DNA of 64,000 nucleotides, from the NCBI RefSeq assembly GCF_002975435.1, contig NZ_PCPT01000005.1, forward strand, positions 62,001-126,000, given 5' to 3'. Position 1 is the stretch's first letter; each line of letters starts with the position of its first letter. This DNA comes from Arthrobacter sp. MYb227 (GTDB lineage Bacteria; Actinomycetota; Actinomycetes; Actinomycetales; Micrococcaceae). The position numbers and the translations under genes were made by a program. Below are positions 1 to 8,670 of this stretch, one piece after another. The notes below the pieces were generated by a model. It was not told the origin of the DNA. It saw only the letters and a program-made list of their open reading frames with translations, and ran no database searches.

Positions 1-52
1 TTCGGTCAACGCGAAGATCGCGTTGGAACGGATGTTGGCGGCCCGCCCGTGA
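1..52 (+). CDS. nadA: Quinolinate synthase NadA, C-terminal end (partial)
   Basis: Only the last 16 codons are inside the window, reading in frame from base 2 to a TGA at 50-52. The residues end in NAKIALERMLAARP, which fits the usual NadA C-terminus (a helix ending in ALERML). The stop overlaps the GTG start of nadB by four bases (GTGA), the coupling expected of a nadA-nadB-nadC operon. NadA is a 4Fe-4S enzyme that condenses iminoaspartate with dihydroxyacetone phosphate to quinolinate. The short length makes this a context-supported call. Confidence 0.75.
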   Translation, partial: SVNAKIALERMLAARP

Positions 53-1704
53 ATACCGGGGACACCGATCTGATTGTTGTTGGCTCCGGGGTTGCCGGGC
101 TCTATGCGGCCCTGAGCGCGGCAACCCGTGGGCTGCGCGTGAGCTTGGTGACCAAGGATGCGTTGGAGAATTCTAATTCTTGGTATGCCCAGGGCGGTCT
201 GACCGCTGTGGGCCCGGTGGGTCTTGCTCGCGGGGATTCGGTAGCAAGCCATATTGCCGACACCCTGATTGCCGGGGCACAACTCAATGACGTGAGCGCG
301 GTTGCCTCCATGTGTGAATCGGCCTGGACGCACGTCGAAGCGCTGGTCGCTGCGGGCACCGAATTTGATAAGAACGCGTCTGGTGAATTTGCGCTGGGTT
401 TAGAAGCGGCCCATGCCCATCCACGGATTTTGCATGCAGGGGGAGACGCCACAGGGAAGGTCATGGCCGGTGCACTGATCACCGCCTGCCTGAAGGAAGA
501 AGCCGCGGGCCGTCTCACTATCCGTGAACATGTATTTGTCACCGATCTACTTCAAGATGCACAGCATGATCCGGAGCGGGTTACCGGCATTCGGGTGCTC
601 AATCAGCACGGAAGAGTTGAAGTTCTACGCTCAGCCGCGGTGCTACTTGCTACAGGTGGTATCGGTCGGCTTTATGCGGCAACGACTAACCCAGACGGAG
701 CCACGGGGGACGGTGCTGCTCTTGCCTACCGTGCCGGGGCGGTGCTTGCCGATATCGAGTTCGTCCAATTTCACCCGACCTTGGTGACCCCCGGCGATTT
801 CATGATCTCCGAGGCCGTCCGTGGTGAGGGAGCCATCCTTATTGATCAACACGGTGAGCGATTCATGCTTAGCGTTCATCCGGATGCGGAACTTGCCCCA
901 CGTGATGTGGTGGCTCGCGCCATTCATGCAATCGACGCCACCGGAAATCAAGCATTCCTGGATGCTACAGCAGTTGAAACACAACACGGAGGAGGGTTCT
1001 TGGCTCGACGCTTCCCAAGTATCACCACCTCCCTTGCCGCCCTTGGTTATGACCTTGCGGTGGCACCGGTCCCGGTTAGCGAGGCCGCGCACTATTGGAT
1101 GGGCGGGGTGCTGACCAACGAACAGGGACAAAGCACCCTGCCGGGGCTTTACGCGGCAGGAGAAACAGCGTGCACCGGTGTGCACGGAGCGAATCGGTTG
1201 GCATCAAACTCGCTTCTCGAGGCACTGACCTTTGCCTGGAATACGGTTGCGTCCCTCGAGACGTCCGCCAACGTGCAAACTAAAGATGCTGACATCAGCG
1301 TGATCATCACCCACCCAAGTACCTCGCCTCATTCCAATGAACCGGTTAGAGAACTCAACCTTGAGACATTGCAGGATGTGGCAACCACTTACTTGGGCGT
1401 CGAACGCACCGCGGCAGGACTTTACGCAGCGCTAGAAACACTGTCTTCCTACCAGGTCAGTGGAACGGACCGGGAAGCACACGAACTACGCAACCTGCTC
1501 AGCCTCGCCACAGTCATCGGGCGTGCGGCACTGAATCGTACAAGCTCAATCGGTGCTCACTACCGCACTGATGCACCAGCACTCCCGGAATCCGAGCGTG
1601 GCAAGCTCACTCGCTACGGATTCAAATGTGCACCCGTTGTCACCGAGTCCATGGAAGCTGGCATGACAGCGCAGCTAGATCAACAAATATTGAGAATTGG
1701 ATAA
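49..1704 (+). CDS. nadB: L-aspartate oxidase NadB
   Basis: FAD-dependent oxidation of L-aspartate to iminoaspartate, the first step of NAD de novo synthesis, in the cytoplasm. The N-terminus has the dinucleotide-binding motif VVGSGVAGLYAALSAA (about residues 10-25), followed by the family's SNSWYAQGG flavin segment. A central RILHAGGDATG and a late GANRLASNSLLEAL segment are typical of the succinate dehydrogenase/aspartate oxidase flavoprotein family. At 551 residues it is full length. The GTG start overlaps the nadA stop, and nadC begins just after its end, so the three are probably translated from one message. Confidence 0.95.
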   Translation: MNTGDTDLIVVGSGVAGLYAALSAATRGLRVSLVTKDALENSNSWYAQGGLTAVGPVGLARGDSVASHIADTLIAGAQLNDVSAVASMCESAWTHVEALVAAGTEFDKNASGEFALGLEAAHAHPRILHAGGDATGKVMAGALITACLKEEAAGRLTIREHVFVTDLLQDAQHDPERVTGIRVLNQHGRVEVLRSAAVLLATGGIGRLYAATTNPDGATGDGAALAYRAGAVLADIEFVQFHPTLVTPGDFMISEAVRGEGAILIDQHGERFMLSVHPDAELAPRDVVARAIHAIDATGNQAFLDATAVETQHGGGFLARRFPSITTSLAALGYDLAVAPVPVSEAAHYWMGGVLTNEQGQSTLPGLYAAGETACTGVHGANRLASNSLLEALTFAWNTVASLETSANVQTKDADISVIITHPSTSPHSNEPVRELNLETLQDVATTYLGVERTAAGLYAALETLSSYQVSGTDREAHELRNLLSLATVIGRAALNRTSSIGAHYRTDAPALPESERGKLTRYGFKCAPVVTESMEAGMTAQLDQQILRIG

Positions 1705-1711
1705 ACCCATA

Positions 1712-2617
1712 ATGCAGCAAACACTCACCAGCACACCCACATCCCTCACCCCGCTGCCGGTCCCACAGCGGGTGATCAACCAGATCGTCACAGCGGCGCT
1801 CGCCGAAGATAACCCACGCGGCGATCTCACCGGCAATGTGCTGATCCCGGCCCACATCCAGGCCACGGCAGCGGTGATCGCCCGTGAACCCGGTATCTGT
1901 GCGGGTCTAGAAACCTTCATTGCCGCGATGAAACTCACCGACCCGGCGCTGGAACTGGTCGCGGCGCTCGCCGATGGTGACGCTTTTGCGAAGGGCGATA
2001 CCCTGATCACCGTGACCGGTCCGGCCCGCGGCCTGCTGGCCGGGGAACGTGTGGGCCTCAACTTGTTGCAGCGCCTCTCGGGCATTGCCACGGCTACCGC
2101 GGCGTTCGTCAAGGAAGCCGCCGGAACCAAGGCACGCATTGTTGACACCCGAAAAACCACCCCGGGATTACGTGCCCTTGAACGTTATGCCGTGCGTTGC
2201 GGTGGCGGACACAACCACCGAGATAACCTCTCCGACGCGGTGATGGCCAAGGACAACCACCTAGCGCTGCTGGGCACCGGCGAGGAGCTGACCGCGGCGC
2301 TGCTCGCCGCCCGCGCCCAGCTGGGACATACCACCCACTTCGAGGTGGAAATTGATTCGCTCACCCAACTCGATGCGGTTCTGGCCGCCGGAATAGATAC
2401 CATCATGTTGGATAACTTCACGCTCGAAGACCTTGCCACAGGTGTTGCCCGGATCAACGGGACGGCCCTCGTTGAGGCCTCCGGCAACGTCAAACTGGAC
2501 ACCGTTGCGTCAATCGCAGCCACCGGAGTTGACGTGATTTCCTCCGGCGCACTCACCCACTCGGTACGTGCCCTCGACCTTGGCCTAGATATCAGGATTG
2601 AAACACCCACACCATGA
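1712..2617 (+). CDS. nadC: Nicotinate-nucleotide pyrophosphorylase NadC
   Basis: Quinolinate phosphoribosyltransferase: quinolinate plus PRPP gives nicotinate mononucleotide and CO2. Family signatures are visible: EDNPRGDLTG near the N-terminus, VDTRKTTPGLRALERYAV in the middle, GGGHNHRDNLSDAVMAKDNH, and the barrel strands EVEIDSL and IMLDNF, then SSGALTHSV near the end. The ATG at 1712 lies 7 bases after the nadB stop. A TTG at 1697, overlapping nadB, is an alternative start that adds five residues. The end overlaps the next gene by ATGA. The length of about 300 is normal. Confidence 0.94.
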   Translation: MQQTLTSTPTSLTPLPVPQRVINQIVTAALAEDNPRGDLTGNVLIPAHIQATAAVIAREPGICAGLETFIAAMKLTDPALELVAALADGDAFAKGDTLITVTGPARGLLAGERVGLNLLQRLSGIATATAAFVKEAAGTKARIVDTRKTTPGLRALERYAVRCGGGHNHRDNLSDAVMAKDNHLALLGTGEELTAALLAARAQLGHTTHFEVEIDSLTQLDAVLAAGIDTIMLDNFTLEDLATGVARINGTALVEASGNVKLDTVASIAATGVDVISSGALTHSVRALDLGLDIRIETPTP

Positions 2618-3759
2618 TCTACCTTGACGCAGCTGCCACCACTCCGGTCCGCCAGGAGGTGCTCGACGTCATTATCCCGTTGTTGACCAGCGACTACGGG
2701 AACCCGTCAAGCACCCATGAAATGGGCCAAAGCGCTGCTCGAGCCCTTGACTATGCACGCACCGCCGCCGCAAAGGTCTTGGGAGTGCGTAGCGGGGACA
2801 TTGTTTTTACCTCCGGCGGCACCGAGTCAAATAACCTGGCGCTCAAGGGTCTCGCGCTGGCTAACCCGCGCGGTAGGCATGTGCTGATCTCGGCGATCGA
2901 GCATCCCTCGGTCACCGAGGCCGCTCACTATCTTGAAAAGCATCACGGATTTAGTGTGGATGTAGTTCCAGTGACTTCAAATGGACTAGTTGATCTGACG
3001 GCGCTGGAAAACTTATTGCGTCCCGACACAACGTTGGTTTCTGTCATGGCGGTCAACAATGAGGTGGGGACCATTCAGCCCATCGGAGAAGTTTCCGCTG
3101 CTGCTCGCGCTGTGGGTGCCTTAGTTCATTGTGATGGGGTACAGGCCGCTGGCTGGTTGGATATGGCAGAAATCGCTAGAAATGTTGACGCGCTCAGTAT
3201 TTCCGGGCACAAGATCGGTGGGCTCAAAGGAGCCGGGTTGCTCATGGTTCGCGGCAAGCTTGCGCTTGAACCCTTGGTTCACGGTGGTGGGCAGGAACGT
3301 GAACGGCGCTCGGGTACCGAAAACGTTGCGGGAGCCGTTTCCACGGCAACTGCGATGGTACATGCCGCGCAAAGTAATGCAGCTGGCACCGCACAAAGCT
3401 ATGGTGAGTATTTCATCAATACGGTGCTCACTGGGCTGAACACCGAGGGACGCACTCGCGCAATCCTCACCGGAGATCGGATCCAGCGCGTGCCGGGCAT
3501 CGTGTCTTTCATCTTCCCGGAAACCGGGGGAGAGACCGTGCTGCTGGAACTCGAACGACGCGGAGTTGTCTGCTCCTCCGGCTCTGCATGCGCCGCAGGG
3601 TCTACGGATGCTTCGCATGTGTTGTTGGCTCTGGGCTACGACGAGGAAATTGCGCACACAGCCGTACGCCTGAGCTTTACCCGCAATGTGAAAGAAGCCG
3701 AGATAGCAACCGCAGCACGGGCGGCTGTCGCAGCCGTGAAGGCGATTGCCGGGGACTAG
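2614..3759 (+). CDS. Cysteine desulfurase (IscS/NifS family)
   Basis: PLP enzyme that takes sulfur from cysteine. The PLP lysine sits in SGHKIGGLKG (Lys200) and the persulfide cysteine in CSSGSACAAGS (Cys326). TSGGTESNNLALKG and GGGQERERRSGTEN are also diagnostic. The 381-residue length is typical. It overlaps nadC by ATGA, so it is the last gene of the nad operon. In other bacteria a NifS-like enzyme in this position (for example NifS/NadX next to nadBCA in Bacillus) supplies sulfur for the NadA 4Fe-4S cluster; that role is inferred here from position. Confidence 0.93.
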   Translation: MIYLDAAATTPVRQEVLDVIIPLLTSDYGNPSSTHEMGQSAARALDYARTAAAKVLGVRSGDIVFTSGGTESNNLALKGLALANPRGRHVLISAIEHPSVTEAAHYLEKHHGFSVDVVPVTSNGLVDLTALENLLRPDTTLVSVMAVNNEVGTIQPIGEVSAAARAVGALVHCDGVQAAGWLDMAEIARNVDALSISGHKIGGLKGAGLLMVRGKLALEPLVHGGGQERERRSGTENVAGAVSTATAMVHAAQSNAAGTAQSYGEYFINTVLTGLNTEGRTRAILTGDRIQRVPGIVSFIFPETGGETVLLELERRGVVCSSGSACAAGSTDASHVLLALGYDEEIAHTAVRLSFTRNVKEAEIATAARAAVAAVKAIAGD

Positions 3760-3837
3760 CCGTCCAACAAGAGAATCATTTGATCAAAAGACCATGTCAT
3801 CGTTAGGTTTTTTGCCTCGAGCTGATTGGATTGCACT

Positions 3838-4998
3838 ATGAGTAATAGTGCGGAAACTTATTCGGAGCCCAAAGCTGCTAGTCGACTCAACGGATCCGAA
3901 GGCATAGAACGCCTATTGAATCGTGAGACGAATGTATCTGATCTGTTGCAGTACCTTACTATTCTCGATGCCAGTCCATGGGTCGAATTAGTAGGGTTTG
4001 AGCCTTTTGAAGCCCACCGCGAGTTCTCATTGCTGAGTAAAAACCACAAGGGGAGTGGGGACCTGCTTCTGACGGGGCCGGATTCTGAACTTGTGGCAAT
4101 TGAGCTCAAATTAGGGCATCAGATAAGTGTAGAGCAACAAGCAAAATACGAAGGTTGGGCCGACTCGAGAAATGCCAGCCTATTCTTAGTATCTCTCGAC
4201 CCCGACAATGAGCGGCCTTCTAACCTTTGGGAGATAGTCCGGCTGGATGATCTATTTGGCCGTTGGAAATCTTCGGAAGTACTCCTTGCCCGTAAATTGG
4301 CAGCGGATATTTTCGAGGTATTTAACAAGCGGCAAAAACTCGTTGCAGGAGTGTTTCTTGGTCCTGGCGAACCAGGTTCTCGACAATTTTCTGAGGTCCG
4401 AACTGCAGATGAAATGCGAATCATTACCCGTACAATTCGTGAAAACTTCAAGAAGCAAGATATTCAGGCTCATGCGGATGTCACGCTTGGGGGTGGAAAT
4501 GCCATTATTCAAACGTGGCTACCAATCGCCGAAACTGAGGACCTATTTTTCATCGCCGAGGCACGCTTTAGTGCTAACCGGGCGGTTCTGCGATTTGGGC
4601 TGGACGGTCCTTGGGATGGAATCCACGTGTGGAAAGCTGCAAACTCGATTGATGCAGGATTACGTTGTGACGCGCTCAAAGAATACGTTGAGGCAAAAGG
4701 TCAGCTGGAACTATTTGCAGGAGTGAATCTTCACAAATCGGGTCGGCCTGCGGCCAAGGGCGATTGGGAAGCCGCACTGAATTCATGGGATGGGACTAGT
4801 CGCTTCGAAGATCATTTTGGAGGGCTTAATCCGGGTTTTAATCGGGACAAGGCATTCCGCCTGCAGGCTTCGGCCAGTTTCGACCGCGAACAAACGAATG
4901 CTTCCTCGCTGATAGGAGTCCTTGAATTTACGCTCGAGTATCTGCAGGAGATCTGGGATTCTCGGACGCCTGGGAATGCAGGCAGTGAAATACGGTAG
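3838..4998 (+). CDS. Unknown protein with PD-(D/E)XK nuclease-like N-terminal domain
   Basis: 386 residues from the ATG at 3838 (a TTG four codons upstream is possible). I do not recognise a named family. What can be seen is a PD-(D/E)XK-like core: an acidic residue in GSGDLLLTG (Asp75), a strand, then AIELKLG (Glu89-Leu-Lys91), and a following helix with a Gln-rich QISVEQQAKYEGW segment, as in many restriction-type nucleases. The C-terminal half (about 190-386) has no obvious motif and no membrane segment. The gene stands alone between the nad operon and a peptidase, and is visibly more AT-rich than both, which suggests transfer. A defence or DNA-repair role is only inference. Confidence 0.6.
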   Translation: MSNSAETYSEPKAASRLNGSEGIERLLNRETNVSDLLQYLTILDASPWVELVGFEPFEAHREFSLLSKNHKGSGDLLLTGPDSELVAIELKLGHQISVEQQAKYEGWADSRNASLFLVSLDPDNERPSNLWEIVRLDDLFGRWKSSEVLLARKLAADIFEVFNKRQKLVAGVFLGPGEPGSRQFSEVRTADEMRIITRTIRENFKKQDIQAHADVTLGGGNAIIQTWLPIAETEDLFFIAEARFSANRAVLRFGLDGPWDGIHVWKAANSIDAGLRCDALKEYVEAKGQLELFAGVNLHKSGRPAAKGDWEAALNSWDGTSRFEDHFGGLNPGFNRDKAFRLQASASFDREQTNASSLIGVLEFTLEYLQEIWDSRTPGNAGSEIR

Positions 4999-5076
4999 CG
5001 GTTCAGAAATTAAGGGTGCCCACTATTTGATGGAAGCATAGACAAGTAGCGGTGAGCCCGGCATAGACTGGCGAAT

Positions 5077-6429
5077 ATGACCGCCACCTCATCTTTTGCG
5101 TCACAGGTAAGCCCAATACAAATTGCCGAAAAGCTTGCGCAGCTCATTCAATGCCGTACGGTCTCGCACCCGGACCGCGATGAAGAAGACCGTGCTGAGT
5201 TCACCCGTCATGTGGAACTGCTGAATCAGCTCTTCCCGGCTATCGCCGATGTCGTTGAGCAGCATACCGTGGGGATCACCGGACAACTGTGGCACTGGAA
5301 AGGGCAATCCGATGCAAAGCCACTTGTCTTGATGGCGCACCAAGATGTGGTCCCGGTGGAAAGCGAAGCGGACTGGGAATTCGCTCCCTTTGAGGGAATT
5401 ATTGCCAATGGGTGGATCCACGGCCGCGGAGTTCTCGATGACAAGGGCGACCTCACCTGCATCCTGCAGGCCGCCGAAGAACTCGCCCAGATCGATTTCA
5501 CCCCGAGGCAAGACGTCTACTTCTTCTTTGGGGATTGCGAGGAAATTGCCGGTCCAACGGCCACCGAGGCTGTTGAATTTTTGCGCAACCGAGGTATCAC
5601 GCCGTGGATGGTCATCGATGAAGGCGGGGCAATCGCTCATGAAGCATTCCCGGGGGTGAAGATTCCGGTGGGAGTCATTGGTGTGAGTGAAAAGGGGATC
5701 ATGGACCTCCTACTTGAGGCACAAGACTCGGGTGGACACGCGTCGGCACCACCAAACTTTGGCGCTGTGCAGCGAATTGCACGAGCTATTACCAGATTGC
5801 AACGCAAGCCATTCCCGGCAATCATTCATCCGGTAACCGAAGCAATGTTCAAACGCCTAGGGGAGAACACTCCCGGTGTTACTGGTACGGTCTTGAAAAC
5901 CATTGCCAGACCCGGACGGCTTCCGGGTGAGCTGTTGGCGCGGGTTGGCGCGGAACCTGCAGCCATGGTTCGTACCACGGTTGCGGCAACGGAGCTTGAA
6001 GGAAGTGATGGCACCAACGTGCTGGCGCGCCGTGCTGCGGTCACGCTGAATATCCGTATTTCGGTCACCGAATCGGTTGCCTCAACCGTGGAGGGGATCC
6101 GAAAACGCATTTCCGATCCTCAGATCAAGCACACGGTACTTACCGCCTCGGAGCCCTCACCCATTTCACCCGTGGACAGCGATCAGTTCGCGCTTATTGA
6201 ATCCTGTATGAAGGACTCTCACCCCGAAGCACTGCCCGTTCCGTACCTCATGATGGCCGCAACCGACTCACGGTTCTTTACCGGCATAAGTGAGCATGTC
6301 TACCGCTTTGCCCCGCTGGCTATGGACAAACAACAGCGTGGTGCCATTCACGGAACCAATGAATCGGTTGCCATCGAAGAATTGGCCAAGGGCGTGCAGT
6401 TTTACTCGAAACTACTCAAGGCACTGTAA
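5077..6429 (+). CDS. M20 family metallopeptidase
   Basis: Zinc-dependent carboxypeptidase/deacylase of the M20 (ArgE/DapE/CPS1) family. Metal-site motifs occur in order: LMAHQDVVPV (His and the neighbouring Asp), GRGVLDDKGDL (bridging Asp), FFGDCEEIAG (catalytic Glu pair) and VIDEGG. The dimerisation-domain motif SGGHASAPP and the late metal ligand region ATDSRFF then ...GIHGTNE complete the set. At 450 residues it resembles the CPS1/PM20D1 branch more than dipeptidase V. No signal peptide is seen, so it should be cytoplasmic. The substrate is unknown. Confidence 0.88.
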   Translation: MTATSSFASQVSPIQIAEKLAQLIQCRTVSHPDRDEEDRAEFTRHVELLNQLFPAIADVVEQHTVGITGQLWHWKGQSDAKPLVLMAHQDVVPVESEADWEFAPFEGIIANGWIHGRGVLDDKGDLTCILQAAEELAQIDFTPRQDVYFFFGDCEEIAGPTATEAVEFLRNRGITPWMVIDEGGAIAHEAFPGVKIPVGVIGVSEKGIMDLLLEAQDSGGHASAPPNFGAVQRIARAITRLQRKPFPAIIHPVTEAMFKRLGENTPGVTGTVLKTIARPGRLPGELLARVGAEPAAMVRTTVAATELEGSDGTNVLARRAAVTLNIRISVTESVASTVEGIRKRISDPQIKHTVLTASEPSPISPVDSDQFALIESCMKDSHPEALPVPYLMMAATDSRFFTGISEHVYRFAPLAMDKQQRGAIHGTNESVAIEELAKGVQFYSKLLKAL

Positions 6430-6473
6430 ATGCTGGAGGGGGGTAAGGGATGTATCGGCGCCGCGGAACGTGC

Positions 6474-6848
6474 CTAAGCGTTATTTGAACGGGTTGCTCG
6501 CCACATGGCGGCCAAGCATGCGGCAATGATCAGCGCAGTAGCCCCTAGACCATAGAGCGCGCCGGAACCCTTGGGTGTCACCGAGTCCTGGGTAGATTTC
6601 ATATAAGTACGCTGCAGGGTAGCCGCGGACTTGCCGATGGACTTGCCGGCCTGCTTGGCATGCCTCTTCCGGCCCTCGAGTGTTGAAAGAACATCTTTCG
6701 ATGCTGTGGAGAACGCCTGGACATCAAGCTTGTCGAGGGCAGATCGAAGAGAGTCTTCAAGATGTTGCGGGTACTCGACCTTTGTTTTCTTGGCCCAGTG
6801 GGCAAGTTGATCGGTAATGGCTTTGAACTGCTTCTCGGTCTTATTCAT
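6474..6848 (-). CDS. Small tail-anchored membrane protein of unknown function
   Basis: 124 residues, mostly charged and helical (lysine-rich, with LSTLEGRKRHAKQAGKSIGKSA around residues 55-80), then a single hydrophobic segment GLGATALIIAACLAAMWRAT close to the C-terminus, so it is probably a cytoplasmic helical protein anchored by its tail. I do not recognise the family. Its upstream region holds a GAAC-N4-GTTC palindrome about 90 bases before the ATG, matching the Gram-positive LexA box, so it may be DNA-damage induced. Small SOS-induced membrane proteins that block division are known in actinobacteria and Caulobacter; similarity here is in layout only. Confidence 0.65.
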   Translation of the reverse strand: MNKTEKQFKAITDQLAHWAKKTKVEYPQHLEDSLRSALDKLDVQAFSTASKDVLSTLEGRKRHAKQAGKSIGKSAATLQRTYMKSTQDSVTPKGSGALYGLGATALIIAACLAAMWRATRSNNA

Positions 6849-6936
6849 GTGCTATCTCCCAGCGACGCTCAATAATCTCAGACTAAGCATGTCACGCGTC
6901 GGATAGGAGTAGCGAACAGTGAATCAAAAAACCTTA

Positions 6937-6954
6937 CTAGAACATACGTTCTAG
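6937..6954. promoter_or_regulatory. Candidate LexA (SOS) box
   Basis: A perfect inverted repeat with arms CTAGAAC and GTTCTAG around a 4-base spacer. Its core GAAC-N4-GTTC (6940-6951) is the LexA box of Gram-positive bacteria. It lies between two divergent genes, 89 bases from the small membrane protein start (6848) and 170 bases from the kinase start (7124). Distance favours the membrane protein as target. Confidence 0.55.
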
Positions 6955-7011
6955 CTGTTTGTTTGTGGCACTCATGCGCCATTCTGCCCATTGCCACATC
7001 CTGAAGGCAAA

Positions 7012-7050
7012 AGCCATGGGGTGCGAGTGAAGCGCACCTGCCCCATGGCT
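7012..7050. promoter_or_regulatory. Hairpin upstream of the sensor kinase gene
   Basis: Perfect 10-base arms AGCCATGGGG and CCCCATGGCT, with a second 4-base pairing (TGCG/CGCA) inside. It has no T-tract. It could be an operator or a structured leader of the kinase message. Confidence 0.4.
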
Positions 7051-7067
7051 ATAGATACGAGTATCGT
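7049..7067. promoter_or_regulatory. 19-bp regulatory element, copy 1
   Basis: Quasi-palindrome with core GATACGAGTATC, 57 bases before the kinase start. A copy with 17 of 19 identical bases lies at 29273-29291, upstream of the PRC-barrel gene. Two near-identical non-coding sites suggest a shared regulator. The convergently encoded LuxR-type response regulator is the obvious candidate, but that is inference. Confidence 0.4.
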
Positions 7068-7123
7068 GGCGCATAGGTGGCAGCTAGTGGAAGACCAGGC
7101 GAGGGAAACGAGCTTAAGCGAAC

Positions 7124-8638
7124 ATGTCTAAACGAAGCGACGCACGAGTCCGCGAACTCCTAGCCTCCATGGCAAATGTCACCGCAGACCTCAGTGTCGA
7201 TGTCATAGCCCACCAATTAGTCATTGAAGCAATGAATACCTTCGGCGCGACCGCCGGACTACTCGAACTCACCGGCGCCACTCAGGCCCAAGGACAAATC
7301 GCTAAAGGCAAAGATGCCCTAGAACTTATTGACATCTCACACCACGAAGAACCCAAACGCCTACGCATAGAGCTCAAAACCCGTGGAGAACGCCTAGGCA
7401 AACTAACCCTAGGGCCCAAGAACGGCAAAGACCGTTACTCCAAATACGATAAGGAACTCGCCTCAGCGCTCGCCGGAGCCGCCGGAGTGGCCCTAGAAAA
7501 TGCCCAACTCTACCAAGACACCTCGGATCGGGTCCGCTGGCTCGAAGCTACTGCCACCATCGGATCACTTCTGGGCGGGGATAAGCAACAAACCCGGGGA
7601 CTGGACAATGTTGCAGAGCTAGCCCGCCAAGAAGCGAGAGCAAAATACTCATTCATCCTCACTCCCTTGGGAGAAAGCGAAACGCAGAAACATTCCTACC
7701 GCATCGCGGGGATTAGCCAGAACGTTCACCCAAGCCTCGCCGGTCGCATTATCACCAAGAACGCCACTGAATGGCCCAAACCGCGTGATGACACCGGCAC
7801 ACTGCTCCTCATGAGACCCGAACCCGTACTACCCCTGGGCGAAATTGCCGATGGCGGACATACCCTGCTCACCGAACTCCATGCCCGAAACACTCATTAC
7901 GGAATCTTGCTCATGATCAGGGAATTGGGACAACCAAGTTATCGGCCCATCGAAACCCAAATGGCCCAAATCTTCGCATCCAATACCGCCCAAGGCATCG
8001 GCTTAGTCCAAGCACATCACCTACACGAGGAGGTACGCCTCTACCTAGAACGCGAACGCATCGCCAGGGACCTACATGACATAGTCATCCAACGCATCTT
8101 CGCGGCAGGACTAAGCATCAGCGCACTGGCCAAACACCTACCCACTGACAAAACCCGCGAACGCGCCCAAAGCATTGCCCAAGAACTCGACACCACCATC
8201 GCCGAGCTACGTGCCACCATCTACTCGCTACGCACCGGCACCGAAGACCATGAACAACCCAGCAGTCGAATCCTGCGCACCATCAAACTCGCCAGCGAAT
8301 CGCTCACCTTCACCCCGCGAGTGCACCTGGGAGATGGGCTGGACACGCTAAACGATGAAACCCTGCTCGCCCACCTGCAAGCGGTCATCACCGAATCAAT
8401 CACCAACGTGGTGCGCCACGCCCACGCACACACCCTGTCTATCGATGTAAGAATCAAGAAGCAAAGCCTCGAACTCACGGTGAACGATGACGGAATGGGA
8501 ATCAGCACACCAAACTCGGAAAGCGGAATAGCAAATATGCGCCAACGCGCCAGCGAACTCGGCGGAAACCTCACCATCAACACCGATCCCAGCGAAGGCA
8601 CGCTCCTCACCTGGGCAATCCCGCTCCCGGCCAACTAA
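7124..8638 (+). CDS. GAF-domain sensor histidine kinase (DevS/NarX type)
   Basis: 504 residues with no membrane segment, so a cytoplasmic sensor. Two GAF-like regions (about 15-135 and 145-300) precede a HisKA_3 dimerisation domain with ERIARDLHDIVIQRIF, phospho-acceptor His318. The HATPase domain follows, with N-box ITESITNVVRHAHA, VNDDGMGI and GIANMRQRASELGG. The RDLHD-VIQR-F sequence is characteristic of the DevS/DosT group, whose GAF domains bind haem; whether these do is unknown. It faces the response regulator tail to tail, 32 bases apart, an uncommon arrangement for a cognate pair. Confidence 0.9.
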   Translation: MSKRSDARVRELLASMANVTADLSVDVIAHQLVIEAMNTFGATAGLLELTGATQAQGQIAKGKDALELIDISHHEEPKRLRIELKTRGERLGKLTLGPKNGKDRYSKYDKELASALAGAAGVALENAQLYQDTSDRVRWLEATATIGSLLGGDKQQTRGLDNVAELARQEARAKYSFILTPLGESETQKHSYRIAGISQNVHPSLAGRIITKNATEWPKPRDDTGTLLLMRPEPVLPLGEIADGGHTLLTELHARNTHYGILLMIRELGQPSYRPIETQMAQIFASNTAQGIGLVQAHHLHEEVRLYLERERIARDLHDIVIQRIFAAGLSISALAKHLPTDKTRERAQSIAQELDTTIAELRATIYSLRTGTEDHEQPSSRILRTIKLASESLTFTPRVHLGDGLDTLNDETLLAHLQAVITESITNVVRHAHAHTLSIDVRIKKQSLELTVNDDGMGISTPNSESGIANMRQRASELGGNLTINTDPSEGTLLTWAIPLPAN

Positions 8639-8670
8639 ACCAACCAGCGACCGTACAAGCTGCAACCCGC

